From Caproicibacter sp002399225 (GTDB taxonomy: Bacteria; Bacillota; Clostridia; Oscillospirales; Acutalibacteraceae): a DNA stretch of 64,000 bases. Within the stretch, counting starts at the first letter, position 1. Every line of letters starts with the position of its first letter. The notes under the pieces are model-generated. The model searched no databases and had not been told where the DNA came from. It was given only the letters and a program-made list of their open reading frames with translations. The position numbers were made by a program, and so were the translations under genes. The stretch covers positions 52,477 through 116,476 of the forward strand of contig DAIOKN010000004.1 of the NCBI GenBank assembly GCA_036756705.1, given 5' to 3'. Of the stretch, positions 25,390 through 34,238 are shown in pieces.

Positions 25390-25973
25390 AAAACATTAGA
25401 GAGGTAAAAAAAAATCTGCGAGTACAATGCCGACGATACCGGGAACAGATGGATCCTGAGGAAAAGGCGCGGTATGACGATGTTATTTTGCACCGGTTTC
25501 TCTCTCTGAGAGAATACCGGCATGCGAGAATGGTTTTTACTTATGTCAGCAAACCGATTGAGGTTGACACCGCCACCCTGATCCGCGCCGTTCTTGCATC
25601 CGGCAGAAAAGTTGCGGCGCCGCTTTGCTTCCCCGAAACCTGTGGCATGAAATTTTATGAAATTCGGTCGCTGGAGGATCTGACGGTCGGTTCCTACGGC
25701 GTTCTGGAGCCGGTTCCCAGCGGTCCGCATGCAGAAGTTTCCGAAAGGGATCTCTGTGTTGTGCCGGGGTTCAGCTTTGATTCCCATGGGTATCGATTAG
25801 GGTATGGAAAGGGATACTATGACCGCTTTCTTTCTGATTTTCAGGGGATTACCATAGGGCTTTGTTATTCCGGCTGTGTGAAGGCGGACCTTCCGCATGG
25901 GTACTATGATAGACCTGTGAACATTCTTGTTACGGAAAAATACATTCACAGGATTCCAAGAAAAAAAATTTAA
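25386..25973 (+). CDS. 5-formyltetrahydrofolate cyclo-ligase
   Basis: Converts 5-formyl-THF to methenyl-THF using ATP. The 195-residue protein shows the N-terminal KKNLRVQCRRYREQM (basic substrate/ATP contacts), TYVSKPIEVDT, and the conserved LCVVPGFSFDSHGYRLGYGKGYYDRFL near residues 119-146. GTG starts exist at 25380 and 25386; 25386 forms a GTGA overlap like neighbouring junctions. Its folate role fits the nearby thyX. Confidence 0.92.
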   Translation: MKNIREVKKNLRVQCRRYREQMDPEEKARYDDVILHRFLSLREYRHARMVFTYVSKPIEVDTATLIRAVLASGRKVAAPLCFPETCGMKFYEIRSLEDLTVGSYGVLEPVPSGPHAEVSERDLCVVPGFSFDSHGYRLGYGKGYYDRFLSDFQGITIGLCYSGCVKADLPHGYYDRPVNILVTEKYIHRIPRKKI

Positions 25974-26022
25974 AAGTTTTATAAGATCAAGTTTTGCAGG
26001 AAGGGGGGGGAAAAAAACGGAT

Positions 26023-27321
26023 ATGAAGGAGGACGACTGGCTGACGGAACGCGCGCACCGGGAAAGAATTGAAAATTTTCGTCTTCAGATAAAAGAGGAG
26101 GAAGATGAACCCTCAAGACAGGATATTTACAGCCGCAGTTCTGCTGCAAGGCCTGCTCCAGGAGCAAGAGTCGGCGGTCACAGAAGACTTGAGGAGGAAG
26201 AGGAGCGGCAGGCTGTAGTTTGGCAGAAAATGATGGCGCTTCATCAGCTGCGCAACCGAGAAAAGGGCCGGAAAAACAAGCGCTTTTTTCGTTTGGTTTG
26301 GTTCTCCATGGTCTTGTTCGTTTCCCTCCTCCTCGCCCGCTATCTTGTAACGGGCATTCACGACATGCTCGCGATTGGGCGAACAGAGATCAGCGTAACG
26401 GTCGAAATTCCGCAAAAGGCGACCGAAAGCCAAGTCGCTCAGGTGCTGCATCAGGACGGAGTTATTCAGGATGAAAAATTTTTCCTGTTTTTTGCCAAAC
26501 TGACGAAAGCCCCGAAGCAGTACACCGGTGGAAGCTTTCAGGTCCACACCAATATGGATTATGAAGCTTTGATTCATACCCTTCAGTCCAATGCGCACCG
26601 GGTGGATACGGTAAAGCTGACGTTTCCGGAAGGGATCAATGCGCTGGAAATTGCCAACTTGCTGCAACAGAACGGGATCTGCCCCGCAAAGGATGCAGAA
26701 ACGGTCTTTAACAGCAGCAGCCTGGATGAGAATTTTGAGATGCTGCAGCAGATCACTGATCCCTCGGAACGCTATTACAGGCTGGAGGGTTATTTGTTTC
26801 CGGATACGTATGAATTTTTCAAAAATGAGGACCCCAAACAGGCGGTTACCAAACTGATTGCCAACTGCAACCGGAAACTGACCAAGCAGATCCGGCAAAA
26901 GGCCGAAGACAGTGGAATGACGGTGGATCAGATGCTGACGCTTGCTTCGATGATCCAGGCGGAGGCCGCCGATAAAAATGATATGTACGAAGTATCCAGT
27001 GTTTTTCATAACCGGCTTGAAAGCGACAAACAGACGCTGCTGCATTTGTCTTCCGATTCCACGATTTATTATCCTTACCGAAAGCTTTCGCTGGTGCCGG
27101 AAAATATCCGGGACACCTACAAAAGCCGGTATGACACCTATTTGATCGAAGGTCTTCCGCCCGGTCCGATTTGCAGCCCCGGAATGGATGCGATCGACGC
27201 CGCCCTGAATCCCGCTTCCACTCACTATTATTATTTCTGTCACGACGCAAACGGAAAAGCCTATTATGCCAGAACGGCGGTTGGCCATGAGATCAATCTG
27301 AAGAAAGCGGGGTTGAGATAA
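26023..27321 (+). CDS. mltG: Endolytic murein transglycosylase MltG
   Basis: Cleaves nascent glycan strands and sets their length. The 432-residue protein has a highly charged cytoplasmic N-terminus (about 95 residues), one membrane segment (FFRLVWFSMVLFVSLLLARYLV), a LysM-like region, then the YceG domain with PEGINALEIANLL, LEGYLFPDTYEFFKNED, the catalytic LASMIQAEA with Glu, and LPPGPICSPGMDAI. ATG 26023 follows a long GGAAGGGGGGGG run. The stop and the next start overlap as TAATG. Confidence 0.94.
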   Translation: MKEDDWLTERAHRERIENFRLQIKEEEDEPSRQDIYSRSSAARPAPGARVGGHRRLEEEEERQAVVWQKMMALHQLRNREKGRKNKRFFRLVWFSMVLFVSLLLARYLVTGIHDMLAIGRTEISVTVEIPQKATESQVAQVLHQDGVIQDEKFFLFFAKLTKAPKQYTGGSFQVHTNMDYEALIHTLQSNAHRVDTVKLTFPEGINALEIANLLQQNGICPAKDAETVFNSSSLDENFEMLQQITDPSERYYRLEGYLFPDTYEFFKNEDPKQAVTKLIANCNRKLTKQIRQKAEDSGMTVDQMLTLASMIQAEAADKNDMYEVSSVFHNRLESDKQTLLHLSSDSTIYYPYRKLSLVPENIRDTYKSRYDTYLIEGLPPGPICSPGMDAIDAALNPASTHYYYFCHDANGKAYYARTAVGHEINLKKAGLR

Positions 27322-28574
27322 TGGCCCAAAAGATGCGCCGGCCGGAGCTGCTGGCCCCGGCCGGCGACCGGGAGCGGCTGGAGGCGGCTGTTCGGTTCGG
27401 AGCCGATGCGGTGTACCTGGCCGGCAGAGAATTTGGGATGCGGTCTGCTTCGCCGAATTTTACTCCGGACGGGCTGATCTCCGCTGTACGGTTTGCCCAT
27501 GAGGCCGGCGTGAAGGTTTACCTGACCTGCAATACGGTGGCGCACAATGAAGATCTGGCGCGACTGCCGGACTTTTTCCGCAGGGCGGCCAGCGCCGAGG
27601 TGGATGCTCTGATTTTGACGGATCTGGGTGTTTTCCGTCTGGCCCGCCGATACGCGCCGGATGTGCCTGTGCATATTTCCACGCAGGCCGGGGTGGTCAA
27701 CCGCGAAGCCGCCAATGCGTTCTATGAGATGGGCGCAAGGCGCATCGTACTGGCACGCGAACTCAGCCTTGCGGAGATTTCCGAAATCCGGGCGGGAACG
27801 CCGAAAGACTTGGAACTGGAGGCTTTTGTACATGGTTCCATGTGTGTGTCCTTTTCCGGGCGATGCCTGCTTTCGAGTTATCTGACAGGCCGCGATGCCA
27901 ACCGCGGCGACTGCGCACAGCCCTGCCGTTGGAAATATGCCCTGGTGGAAGAGAAACGGCCGGGCCAGTATTTCCCGGTTGACGAGGGGGAAGAGGGAAC
28001 CTATTTTCTCAATTCCCAGGATCTGAATATGATTGAGCATCTTCCGGATCTGGCCGCTGCGGGAGTCGACTCTTTCAAAATCGAAGGCCGCGCCAAATCG
28101 GCCTATTATGCGGCGGTGGTCACCAACGCCTATCGGCGTGCCATAGACTATTTTCTGGAATATCCAGGGCGGGAGTTGCCTGACTGGATTCCAGAAGAGC
28201 TGGAAAAGGTCAGTCACCGCGCTTACAGCACCGGTTTCTATTTTGGTGGTGAACCGGGGCAGGTGCTGGAAAACGGCGGTTATCTCCGCAGCTATGAGGT
28301 GATCGCGGTCTGTATAGGCCGGACCGGCTCCTGTGTGGCTCTGTCCCAGCGGAATCGCTTTTTTCGCGGTGATGTGGCCGATGTTCTGGAGCCGGGAGAA
28401 ACGCCTTACCTTCTTCCGCTCGACCGCATTTTTGACGAGTGCGGGGAACCCATTGAAAAGGCGAACCATGCCGCGATGACCGTTTTGCTGGAAACGGAAC
28501 GGAAGATCCCGGTCGGAACAATTTTTCGCAAAAAACGGCAGATGATTAAAAATCCTCCCGAAGGGCAAAAATAG
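27321..28574 (+). CDS. Peptidase U32 family protein (TrhP/RlhA-like)
   Basis: A 417-residue U32 protein: RRPELLAPAGDRERLEAAVRFGADAVYLAG at the N-terminus and the family signature EAFVHGSMCVSFSGRCLLSSYLTGRDANRGDCAQPCRW at about residues 169-206, with Cys residues that could bind an iron-sulfur cluster. Well-studied relatives hydroxylate uridine in tRNA (TrhP) or cytidine in 23S rRNA (RlhA), so RNA modification is more likely than proteolysis. Its stop codon lies in the loop of the terminator before the PBP gene. Confidence 0.9.
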   Translation: MAQKMRRPELLAPAGDRERLEAAVRFGADAVYLAGREFGMRSASPNFTPDGLISAVRFAHEAGVKVYLTCNTVAHNEDLARLPDFFRRAASAEVDALILTDLGVFRLARRYAPDVPVHISTQAGVVNREAANAFYEMGARRIVLARELSLAEISEIRAGTPKDLELEAFVHGSMCVSFSGRCLLSSYLTGRDANRGDCAQPCRWKYALVEEKRPGQYFPVDEGEEGTYFLNSQDLNMIEHLPDLAAAGVDSFKIEGRAKSAYYAAVVTNAYRRAIDYFLEYPGRELPDWIPEELEKVSHRAYSTGFYFGGEPGQVLENGGYLRSYEVIAVCIGRTGSCVALSQRNRFFRGDVADVLEPGETPYLLPLDRIFDECGEPIEKANHAAMTVLLETERKIPVGTIFRKKRQMIKNPPEGQK

Positions 28575-28594
28575 CCCTTACGGGGGGATTTTTT
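28551..28594 (+). terminator. Intrinsic terminator merged with the ribosome-binding site of the next gene
   Basis: Left arm 28551-28566 and right arm 28574-28590 form a 16-bp stem with one G-T pair and one bulged base. Six T residues at 28589-28594 follow. The ATG of the PBP gene starts at 28595, and its only Shine-Dalgarno candidate (GGGGGG at 28582-28587) is inside the right arm. The U32 stop codon occupies the edge of the loop. Confidence 0.85.
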
Positions 28595-30199
28595 ATGGGA
28601 AAACGCACCGTCACTTTTTTTTCCGTGCTGATGGTAGGGATGTTTTTGACTATTTTAATGGTATTCCGAATTTCGAACGGAACGGAATTTGCACAGACGG
28701 CAGAACGGCAGTCCAGTTACAAACTCACGGTAGCTTCAACGAGGGGAACCATTTACGACTGCAACCTTTCCCCGCTGACCGGCATGCAAAAGAGATATGT
28801 CGCCGCTGTGGTTCCCGGTATTCAAACGACCGCAGCGCTCAGCCGCGCTTTACCATCTTCCCAATTGGACGGCCTTTATCCGACTTTGAGCAAGGGGTGC
28901 CCCTTTACCGTGCAGCTTCCCTCTGTGATCAAGCAGAATGGGATTGATGTTTTTACCGTTTCCAGCCGTTACCCAGACACCGGCAAGGGAATGGCTGTTC
29001 ATATTCTCGGATATCTGGATGGTTCCGGGAAAGGGGCGGCTGGGATTGAGAAAGCGTTTGATTCCTCGCTTAGCAGGGAGCAGGGGAGGATCACCGTGAC
29101 CTACCGGGTTGATGCGCTCAATCGTGTCCTTGCCGGGGCGGAAAAACAGATCGGTGACACGACCGAGCTTGGAAAAAGCGGTGTTGTGTTGACTCTTGAC
29201 AAATACATTCAGGCAGTTGCGGAACAGGCGGCGGACCATTACTTGACGAAAGGAGCAATTGTCATACTGGAGGTTCCCACAGGTGAGATCCGCGCCATGG
29301 TCAGCCGTCCGGGCTATGACCAGAATCACGTCGCTTCTGTTCTAAAAGAGAAGAATTCTCCGCTTTTAAACCGTGCCATATCGGCTTACAGCGTTGGGTC
29401 TGTGTTTAAGCTGGTCTCTGCTGCCGCGGCACTGGAGGATGATGTTTCTCCCAATTACACCTACACTTGCGCAGGAGGAATCAAGGTGGACGGCGGCATT
29501 TTTCACTGCTACAATTCAGAAAGCCATGGCAAGGAAAATATGAAGCAGGCCATTGCAAATTCCTGCAATACCTATTTTGTCAACCTAATGCAGCAGATCC
29601 CACAGAAAAATTTTCTCGATATGGCAGGTTCCCTCGGATTCGGGCAGGCTTTTTCTTTGGCTCCGGGACTTTCTTCCGATGCGGGAACCCTGCCGACCCT
29701 GAAAGACCTGAGCATACCGAGAGCGCTTGCCAATTTTTCCTTCGGCCAGGGGAACCTGACCGCAACGCCGCTGCAGGTCGCTGCCATGACCAATACGATT
29801 GCCGCGGACGGGCTGTTTACCCCTCCGTCTTTGTATGAAGGAAAGGTCAATGAAAAACTGGAATATCTTGACCGCGCTTCCTTGCAGACGGGGAAACGGG
29901 TTTTGTCGAAAAATACCGCTCGCCTTCTTCGGGAGTTTATGCAGGCATCCATAGAAAGCGGAACCAGCCGTGAGGGCAAGCCGGACGTAGGCGGCGCTGG
30001 GGCGAAAACCGCGACGGCTCAGACAGGAAAATATGTCAACGGCAAAGAAGAGGTGGAATCCTGGTTTACAGGATTTTTCCCCTATCAAAACCCGCAGTAT
30101 GTCGTGACCGTATTTGAAGAGGGCGGAGACGGCGGCGGCCGCACTTGCGGGCCGGCCTTTAAAGAAATTGCCGATGAATTGTACAGAGTGCTCGGCTGA
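28595..30199 (+). CDS. Class B penicillin-binding protein (transpeptidase)
   Basis: A 534-residue PBP with an N-terminal membrane anchor (TFFSVLMVGMFLTILMVF), a dimerisation domain, and a transpeptidase domain with SVFK at 269-272 (nucleophile Ser269), SCN at 323-325 and KTA at 471-473, where KTG is usual. It lacks the PASTA domains of PBP2x or SpoVD, and its size is nearest FtsI/PbpA/SpoVD-like proteins. It could act in septal or spore wall synthesis; which one is not decidable. Translation may be limited by the terminator stem covering its ribosome-binding site. Confidence 0.9.
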   Translation: MGKRTVTFFSVLMVGMFLTILMVFRISNGTEFAQTAERQSSYKLTVASTRGTIYDCNLSPLTGMQKRYVAAVVPGIQTTAALSRALPSSQLDGLYPTLSKGCPFTVQLPSVIKQNGIDVFTVSSRYPDTGKGMAVHILGYLDGSGKGAAGIEKAFDSSLSREQGRITVTYRVDALNRVLAGAEKQIGDTTELGKSGVVLTLDKYIQAVAEQAADHYLTKGAIVILEVPTGEIRAMVSRPGYDQNHVASVLKEKNSPLLNRAISAYSVGSVFKLVSAAAALEDDVSPNYTYTCAGGIKVDGGIFHCYNSESHGKENMKQAIANSCNTYFVNLMQQIPQKNFLDMAGSLGFGQAFSLAPGLSSDAGTLPTLKDLSIPRALANFSFGQGNLTATPLQVAAMTNTIAADGLFTPPSLYEGKVNEKLEYLDRASLQTGKRVLSKNTARLLREFMQASIESGTSREGKPDVGGAGAKTATAQTGKYVNGKEEVESWFTGFFPYQNPQYVVTVFEEGGDGGGRTCGPAFKEIADELYRVLG

Positions 30200-30278
30200 G
30201 TCCGGTGGCAATGTCTCATCGTCTGAGGCAAAGTGTGGGCCGGCAATGGAAAATTTTCCGGTCTTCTGATTCCGGCGA

Positions 30279-30307
30279 TTGACTTTTCCGGCCGGCTGGT
30301 TTATACT
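30279..30307 (+). promoter_or_regulatory. Promoter of the alaS T-box transcript
   Basis: TTGACT (30279-30284), a 17-nt spacer and TATACT (30302-30307) give a strong SigA promoter about 300 nt before alaS, just upstream of the T-box leader. Confidence 0.85.
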
Positions 30308-30329
30308 GAAAAAGTATTTTAACAGCTTA

Positions 30330-30561
30330 ACAGCGAAAAGGCACAGAGGGGCAAAAGCGCATAAAATTCCGCCAAAGAGAGGAAGCCGCCGGTGAAAGGT
30401 TTCTGTGGAACTGTGCAGAGAGCCGGCCCGGAGCCCTGCGGCGTTGAACCGCGGCGTTACCCGCGTTAAGGGAAAAAGAGAGGCGCCCGGCATGTTGGGC
30501 GCAATTTGGGTGGTACCACGGATTTTTCCGTCCCATGGGGGATGGAAAAGTCTATTTTTTT
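30330..30561 (+). ncRNA. Alanine-specific T-box riboswitch upstream of alaS
   Basis: The T-box sequence AATTTGGGTGGTACCACG lies at 30503-30520. AGAGAG and GCCGGTGAAAGG features of Stem I are near 30380-30410, and the likely specifier codon GCC (Ala) is at 30433-30435 in GGAGCCCTG, matching the context of the B. subtilis alaS leader. After the T-box a terminator (30521-30561) has a 14-bp stem including two G-U pairs, a 4-nt loop and seven T residues. Uncharged tRNA-Ala should favour the antiterminator and let alaS be transcribed. Confidence 0.95.
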
Positions 30562-30606
30562 GCGGCTGATACCGATTTTATTAGATGAAATGGAGATTCT
30601 GGAGAC

Positions 30607-33246
30607 ATGAAATGGACGGGATTAAATGATCTGAGGGAAATTTATCTTTCCTACTTTGAATCAAAAGGGCACCTTCGCCTTCCAAGCTTCCCATTGATCC
30701 CGAAGGACGACAACAGTCTGTTGCTTATTAATTCCGGCATGGCACCAATGAAAAAATATTTTACCGGCGAGGTGACGCCGCCGCGTAAACGCGTGACCAC
30801 CTGTCAGAAATGCATCCGCACCGGTGATATCGATAACGTCGGCATTACCGCACGCCATGGGACATTCTTTGAGATGATGGGCAATTTTTCCTTCGGCGAT
30901 TATTTTAAGCGTGAAGCGATTGCCTGGGCATGGGAGTTCTGCACGAAGGTGCTGGACTTGCCGGTTGACAAGCTTTGGGTGACCATTTACCTCGATGACG
31001 ATGAGGCGCGCGATATCTGGGTCAACGAAATTGGCGTTGATTCGAAGCATGTGGTCCGATTAGGCAAAGAAGACAATTTCTGGGAGCATGGATCAGGTCC
31101 CTGCGGCCCTTGCTCTGAGATCTACTTTGATCGAGGGGAACAGTACGGCTGCGGCAAGCCAACCTGCGGCGTCGGTTGCGACTGCGACCGTTACGTAGAA
31201 TTTTGGAATGTCGTTTTTTCCCAGTTTGACAGCGACGGCAAAGGGCATTACCCGCCGATGGAACACCCGAATATCGACACCGGCATGGGGCTGGAACGCC
31301 TTGCGTGTATCATGCAGGGTGTGGACAACCTGTTTCTGGTCGACACGCTCCAAAATATTATGAAGCATATCTGCAAGATTTCAGGCGTGAAATACGGGGA
31401 AGACCCTAAAAAGGATGTTTCTCTGCGCGTTATCACCGACCATATCCGCAGCACGGTGTTCATGATCAGCGACGGCGTGATGCCATCCAATGAGGGTCGC
31501 GGCTATGTTCTCCGCCGCCTTCTGCGCAGGGCCGCGCGCCACGGCCGTCTGCTCGGGATTCATGACACTTTCCTGTGGCAGGTCGCAGACACCGTCATTG
31601 CGGAAAACCGCGCCGCTTACCCGGAGCTTGCTGAAAAGCGCGATATGATCGTAAAGCTTCTTCGGGTAGAAGAGGAAAGCTTTTCCAAGACAATTGATCA
31701 GGGATTATCACTAGTTAACAGCTATCTGGATGACGCAATCAAGGCCGGCAGCAAATCTTTTTCCGGGTCGGAGGCATTTTTGCTCAGCGACACCTATGGA
31801 TTCCCAATTGACCTGACAAAGGAAATTGCGGCGGAGCGCGGGCTGACGGTAGAAGAAGAAGAATTTGACCGCCTGATGCGCGAACAAAAGGAGCGCGCCC
31901 GCGCGGCGCGCAAAAACGCCGGTGCGGATGCCTGGGCCGGGGAAAACAACGTGCTGGACGGCGTCCCGGCGACCGAATTTGTCGGCTATGATACCATGCA
32001 GACCAGTGGAAAAGTGCTGGCAATTCTGAAAGACGGCAAATGCTGTAATGCCGCCACGGCGGGGGATGAGATCGCCGTGATATTAGACAAGACCTCTTTT
32101 TATGCCGAGAGCGGCGGTCAGGTGGGCGACACTGGAATGCTGGAGTCGGACGATGCGGTTGTGTCAGTGACCGGTACAACCAAAAATCATGCGAAAAATT
32201 TCTTGCATCACGCGGTGGTAAAAGCCGGAGAGCTTCGGGTCGGCGAAACCGTCAAAACCGCGGTGGACAGAGAGCGCCGCCTTGCCATCACGCGCAACCA
32301 TACTTCCGCGCACCTGTTGCAGGCTGCGCTGCGCAGCGTTCTCGGCACGCATGTCGAGCAGGCGGGCCAGCTGGTCGATGAACACCGTGTCCGCTTCGAC
32401 TTTACGCATTTTTCGGCGCTGACGGCAGAAGAACTGAACAAGGTCGAAGCCCTGGTCAACAGCAAAATCTTGGAAGGCCTTGCCGTGGACTGCCGAGAAA
32501 TGCCGATCGAAGAGGCAAAAAAGCTCGGGGCGATGGCGCTGTTCGGAGAAAAGTATGGAAAAATTGTCCGGGTGGTTTCAGCGGGGGACTTTTCGCGTGA
32601 GTTCTGCGGAGGCACCCATGTGGACAACACGGCGAAGATCGGATTGTTTAAAATCCTTTCGGAAAGCAGCGCCGCCGCAGGTGTGAGGCGCATTGAAGCG
32701 GTAACGGGCAAAAATGTTCTGGTTTGCTTTAATCAGATAGCCGGGGAACTTCACCAGGCGGCGGCCGCGCTGAAGGTCAACAACCCGGCGGAACTAGCGC
32801 AGCGTGCAGAACAGGTTTGCGCGGAACTGAAAGAAAAGGATCGCGAAATTGAGTCCTTGAACGGAAAGCTGGCGTCGATGCGAATGGAAAGCCTGTTTGC
32901 GGGGGCAAAGCAGGTTGGTGGAATCCGTTTGATTGCGGCCAGGTTAGAAGGCGCGGGACCGGAAGTCCTGCGCATGATGTGCGATCGGGTCAGGGAACAT
33001 GCGCCCGATTTCGTCGCAGTTCTGGCAAGCGTCCGGGACGGCAAAGCCAATCTTGCGGTTGCCTGCGCATCGGAAGCAGTCAAGAAGGGCGCGCACGCCG
33101 GTAAAATTGTAAAGGAAGTCGCAGCGGTTGCCGGCGGGGGCGGCGGCGGTCGGCCCGACAGCGCGATGGCCGGAACCAAGCATCCGGAAAAGCTGGAAGA
33201 GGCCCTTGCGGCGGCGGAAAAAATTGTTGCCAACATGGTGAAATAA
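30607..33246 (+). CDS. alaS: Alanyl-tRNA synthetase
   Basis: Charges tRNA-Ala. The 879-residue protein is complete: class II catalytic core (RHGTFFEMMGNFSFGDYFKREAI, GMGLERLACI), tRNA-recognition region, editing domain with zinc motif RNHTSAHLLQAAL and EFCGGTHVDNT, and a C-terminal DHHA1 domain with the Gly-rich VAGGGGGGRPDSAMAG. A Cys-rich segment YGCGKPTCGVGCDCDRY lies in the catalytic domain, as in many clostridial AlaRS. It is controlled by the upstream alanine T-box. Confidence 0.98.
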   Translation: MKWTGLNDLREIYLSYFESKGHLRLPSFPLIPKDDNSLLLINSGMAPMKKYFTGEVTPPRKRVTTCQKCIRTGDIDNVGITARHGTFFEMMGNFSFGDYFKREAIAWAWEFCTKVLDLPVDKLWVTIYLDDDEARDIWVNEIGVDSKHVVRLGKEDNFWEHGSGPCGPCSEIYFDRGEQYGCGKPTCGVGCDCDRYVEFWNVVFSQFDSDGKGHYPPMEHPNIDTGMGLERLACIMQGVDNLFLVDTLQNIMKHICKISGVKYGEDPKKDVSLRVITDHIRSTVFMISDGVMPSNEGRGYVLRRLLRRAARHGRLLGIHDTFLWQVADTVIAENRAAYPELAEKRDMIVKLLRVEEESFSKTIDQGLSLVNSYLDDAIKAGSKSFSGSEAFLLSDTYGFPIDLTKEIAAERGLTVEEEEFDRLMREQKERARAARKNAGADAWAGENNVLDGVPATEFVGYDTMQTSGKVLAILKDGKCCNAATAGDEIAVILDKTSFYAESGGQVGDTGMLESDDAVVSVTGTTKNHAKNFLHHAVVKAGELRVGETVKTAVDRERRLAITRNHTSAHLLQAALRSVLGTHVEQAGQLVDEHRVRFDFTHFSALTAEELNKVEALVNSKILEGLAVDCREMPIEEAKKLGAMALFGEKYGKIVRVVSAGDFSREFCGGTHVDNTAKIGLFKILSESSAAAGVRRIEAVTGKNVLVCFNQIAGELHQAAAALKVNNPAELAQRAEQVCAELKEKDREIESLNGKLASMRMESLFAGAKQVGGIRLIAARLEGAGPEVLRMMCDRVREHAPDFVAVLASVRDGKANLAVACASEAVKKGAHAGKIVKEVAAVAGGGGGGRPDSAMAGTKHPEKLEEALAAAEKIVANMVK

Positions 33247-33290
33247 GTTTATAATAAAATTCTGGAATCTGACGTAAAGGAGGATTTACC

Positions 33291-33629
33291 GTGGATTGTG
33301 CATTTTGCAAGATTGCTTCGGGAGAAATTCCCAGCAAAAAGGCATATGAAGACGATGAGATTTTGGCATTTTATGATCTTCAGCCCCAGGCGCCGGTTCA
33401 TATTCTTCTGATTCCGAAGAAGCACATCGGCTCTGCCACTGAAATTACACCGGAAAACAGCGCGATTGTCGCCCATATTTTTGAAGTTGCGGCGCGCCTC
33501 GCAAAGGAAAAGAAGCTGGACGGCGGGTATCGCATTGTCTGCAATGTAGGTGCGGACGGCGGCCAAACGGTGCCGCATCTGCATTTTCATCTGCTGGGCG
33601 GTCGGTCCATGAAATGGCCTCCGGGCTGA
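33291..33629 (+). CDS. HIT-family nucleotide-binding protein (HinT-like)
   Basis: A 112-residue histidine-triad protein: CAFCKIASGEIPSKKAYEDDEILAFYD at the N-terminus with a possible zinc Cys pair, and the triad VPHLHFHLLGG at about 95-105. HinT enzymes hydrolyse purine phosphoramidates, including aminoacyl-AMP, which fits its place just after alaS. The start is GTG 33291 after AAGGAGG. Confidence 0.92.
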   Translation: MDCAFCKIASGEIPSKKAYEDDEILAFYDLQPQAPVHILLIPKKHIGSATEITPENSAIVAHIFEVAARLAKEKKLDGGYRIVCNVGADGGQTVPHLHFHLLGGRSMKWPPG

Positions 33630-33671
33630 ACAGCCGGGGAAGATTAATTTGGGAAAGGTCGGTCTTTTGCC

Positions 33672-34214
33672 ATGAATGAAAAGTACTACCATATGACCAT
33701 TGCGGGCTGTGAACGCGATTTGCCAATTTGTCCGATTGACGAACATCTCGATATCGCCGGGTTTATTATGCTTGGCGATGTGGAAATTACAGAAAAATCC
33801 GCAGCGGAGCTGCTGAAGATATGCCCGGCGCACGATGTGGTCGTAACTGCGGAAACCAAAGGAATTCCGCTTTGTTACGAAATGGCCCGTCAGGGCTGCG
33901 GCAGATATGTTGTCGCTCGCAAAAGCGTAAAAGCATACATGAGAAATCCGATCTCTGTAGAGGTCAAATCCATAACCACCGACCATGTTCAAAAACTTTT
34001 CCTCTCGGAGGAAGATGAAAAAATGCTGCGCGGCAAGCGCGTTCTGATCGTGGACGACGTTATCAGCACAGGAGAATCCCTCGCCGCAATGGAAAAACTG
34101 GTCCACCTCTATGGCGGCAGAATCGTGGGGCGGGCTTGTGTGCTCGCAGAAGGCGACGCAAAAGACCGGAAGGATATCATTTATCTGGAACCTTTGCCGT
34201 TGTTTAAAAAATAG
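33672..34214 (+). CDS. Type I phosphoribosyltransferase, adenine PRTase-like
   Basis: A 180-residue PRTase with the PRPP loop VLIVDDVISTGES at about 123-135 and VVTAETKGIPLCYEMAR near 56-72. It resembles Apt/Xpt-type purine salvage enzymes, but its N-terminus (MNEKYYHMTIAGCERDLPICPI) is not that of classical Apt, so the base used is uncertain. It sits between a HIT nucleotide hydrolase and comEC. Confidence 0.78.
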   Translation: MNEKYYHMTIAGCERDLPICPIDEHLDIAGFIMLGDVEITEKSAAELLKICPAHDVVVTAETKGIPLCYEMARQGCGRYVVARKSVKAYMRNPISVEVKSITTDHVQKLFLSEEDEKMLRGKRVLIVDDVISTGESLAAMEKLVHLYGGRIVGRACVLAEGDAKDRKDIIYLEPLPLFKK

Positions 34215-34238
34215 GCAACCTTTTTTGGGGGAGATTAT

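Noticed and set aside
26113..28568. Two long minus-strand frames opposite mltG and the U32 gene
   Set aside because: Antisense shadows of well-supported genes with no signals of their own.
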